A stretch of 6,610 bases of DNA, from assembly GCA_937969485.1 (NCBI GenBank), contig CALBVQ010000095.1, forward strand, positions 1 to 6,610, given 5' to 3'. Position 1 is the first letter of the stretch. Each line of letters begins with the position of its first letter. Below, one piece after another: positions 6,046 through 6,610 of the stretch. The translations under genes and the position numbers were made by a program. The DNA comes from an uncultured Saprospiraceae bacterium. Lineage in GTDB: Bacteria; Bacteroidota; Bacteroidia; Chitinophagales; Saprospiraceae. The notes beneath the pieces are model-generated. The model was not told the DNA's origin. It did no database searches and was given only the letters and a program-made list of their open reading frames with translations.

Positions 6046-6610
6046 TCACACTTCCTTTGCCAAGTACTCTGCCGTGAATCCTATCTTCTTTTTCACAACT
6101 TGTTCTGGCGTGCCCTTCGCGATAATCTTGCCTCCTCGCTTTCCCCCGTCAGGCCCCACATCTATGATGTAATCGGCTACTTTTACAACGTCTAGATTAT
6201 GCTCTATAACAAGAACTGTATTTCCTCTTTCAACTAAGCGATTCAGTACATTCAATAAATATTGAATATCCCTGAAATGCAGACCCGTCGTCGGTTCATC
6301 CAAAATATAGATCGTTTGACCCGTATCTTTCTTACTCAACTCTTCAGCTAACTTTACTCGTTGAGCTTCCCCTCCTGAAAGCGTCGTCGCCTGCTGCCCC
6401 AGCGTGATATAACTCAAACCCACTTCATCAAGTGTCTTTAATTTTCTGAAAATTGAAGGAATATGTTGAAAGAACTCCTTGGCAGTAGATACGTTCATGT
6501 TCAACACATCACTTATCGACTTTCCTTTATACAGTATTTCCAATGTCTCTCGATTATACCTCTTTCCTAGACACTTTTCACACTCTATATAAACATCAGG
6601 TAAGAAATGC
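6046..6610 (-). CDS. uvrA: UvrABC excision nuclease subunit A, C-terminal part (cut by window edge)
   Basis: The visible product is the last 187 residues of UvrA, the dimeric ATPase that finds damaged DNA and loads UvrB in nucleotide excision repair. The frame stays open to 6610 with no start, so the 5' part lies outside; a full UvrA is about 940 residues. In order it shows FLPDVYIECEKC (second CxxC of the C-terminal zinc module), GKRYNRETLEILYKGKSI, the Q-loop-proximal VGLSYITLGQ, the ABC signature LSGGEAQRVKLA, Walker B ILDEPTTGLH and the H-loop VIEHNLD. It ends in the usual poorly conserved tail (EYLAKEV, TGA at 6046-6048). A TTG at 6541-6543 is an internal Leu, not the start. No terminator is obvious just after the stop; the palindrome at 5747-5907 lies 138 bp downstream. 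All visible catalytic motifs are intact. Confidence 0.98.
   Translation of the reverse strand, partial: HFLPDVYIECEKCLGKRYNRETLEILYKGKSISDVLNMNVSTAKEFFQHIPSIFRKLKTLDEVGLSYITLGQQATTLSGGEAQRVKLAEELSKKDTGQTIYILDEPTTGLHFRDIQYLLNVLNRLVERGNTVLVIEHNLDVVKVADYIIDVGPDGGKRGGKIIAKGTPEQVVKKKIGFTAEYLAKEV

Noticed and set aside
6541..6543. TTG as a possible start of a 165-residue UvrA-like protein
   Set aside because: The frame continues upstream to the window edge with conserved UvrA sequence, including the CEKC zinc ligands, so the codon is an internal Leu.

Overview
The window looks like chromosomal DNA from a Bacteroidota member, probably of the Cytophagales/Flavobacteriia type. The main reasons are a very large secreted protein ending in a C-terminal sorting domain of the type IX secretion system (T9SS), AT-rich spacers, no Shine-Dalgarno sequence before the main gene, and a perfect match to the Bacteroidota -7 promoter box upstream of it. 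The assignment below phylum level is a guess.

Layout. Positions 1-705 hold no supportable gene. They carry two direct copies (about 1-290 and 417-705, offset 415-416 bp) of a noncoding repeat. A 99-bp core is identical in both copies and can fold into two short stem-loops. The spacer between the copies contains its own imperfect inverted repeat. Positions 706-1012 are an AT-rich leader with one candidate promoter. Positions 1013-5317 (+) are one 1434-residue gene. It encodes a signal peptide, an N-terminal beta-rich module, a four-cysteine Ig/PKD-like module, nine consecutive SdrD_B-like (prealbumin-like) repeats with Asp-rich calcium-loop motifs, an acidic linker and a T9SS type A sorting domain. 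A strong intrinsic terminator follows at 5368-5405. Positions 5406-5746 are unassigned DNA with overlapping open frames that I do not believe. Positions 5747-5907 form a 161-bp near-perfectly symmetric palindromic element that resembles a MITE. On the minus strand, 6046-6610 is the 3' part of uvrA (last 187 codons), which runs off the right edge.

The two real genes converge. They share no pathway: one is a surface or secreted adhesin-like protein, the other a nucleotide excision repair ATPase. The surface gene appears to be a single-gene transcription unit with its own promoter region and terminator. I found no phage, CRISPR, toxin-antitoxin or defence operon. The least explained parts are the duplicated structured repeat upstream of the surface gene and the palindromic element between the convergent genes.
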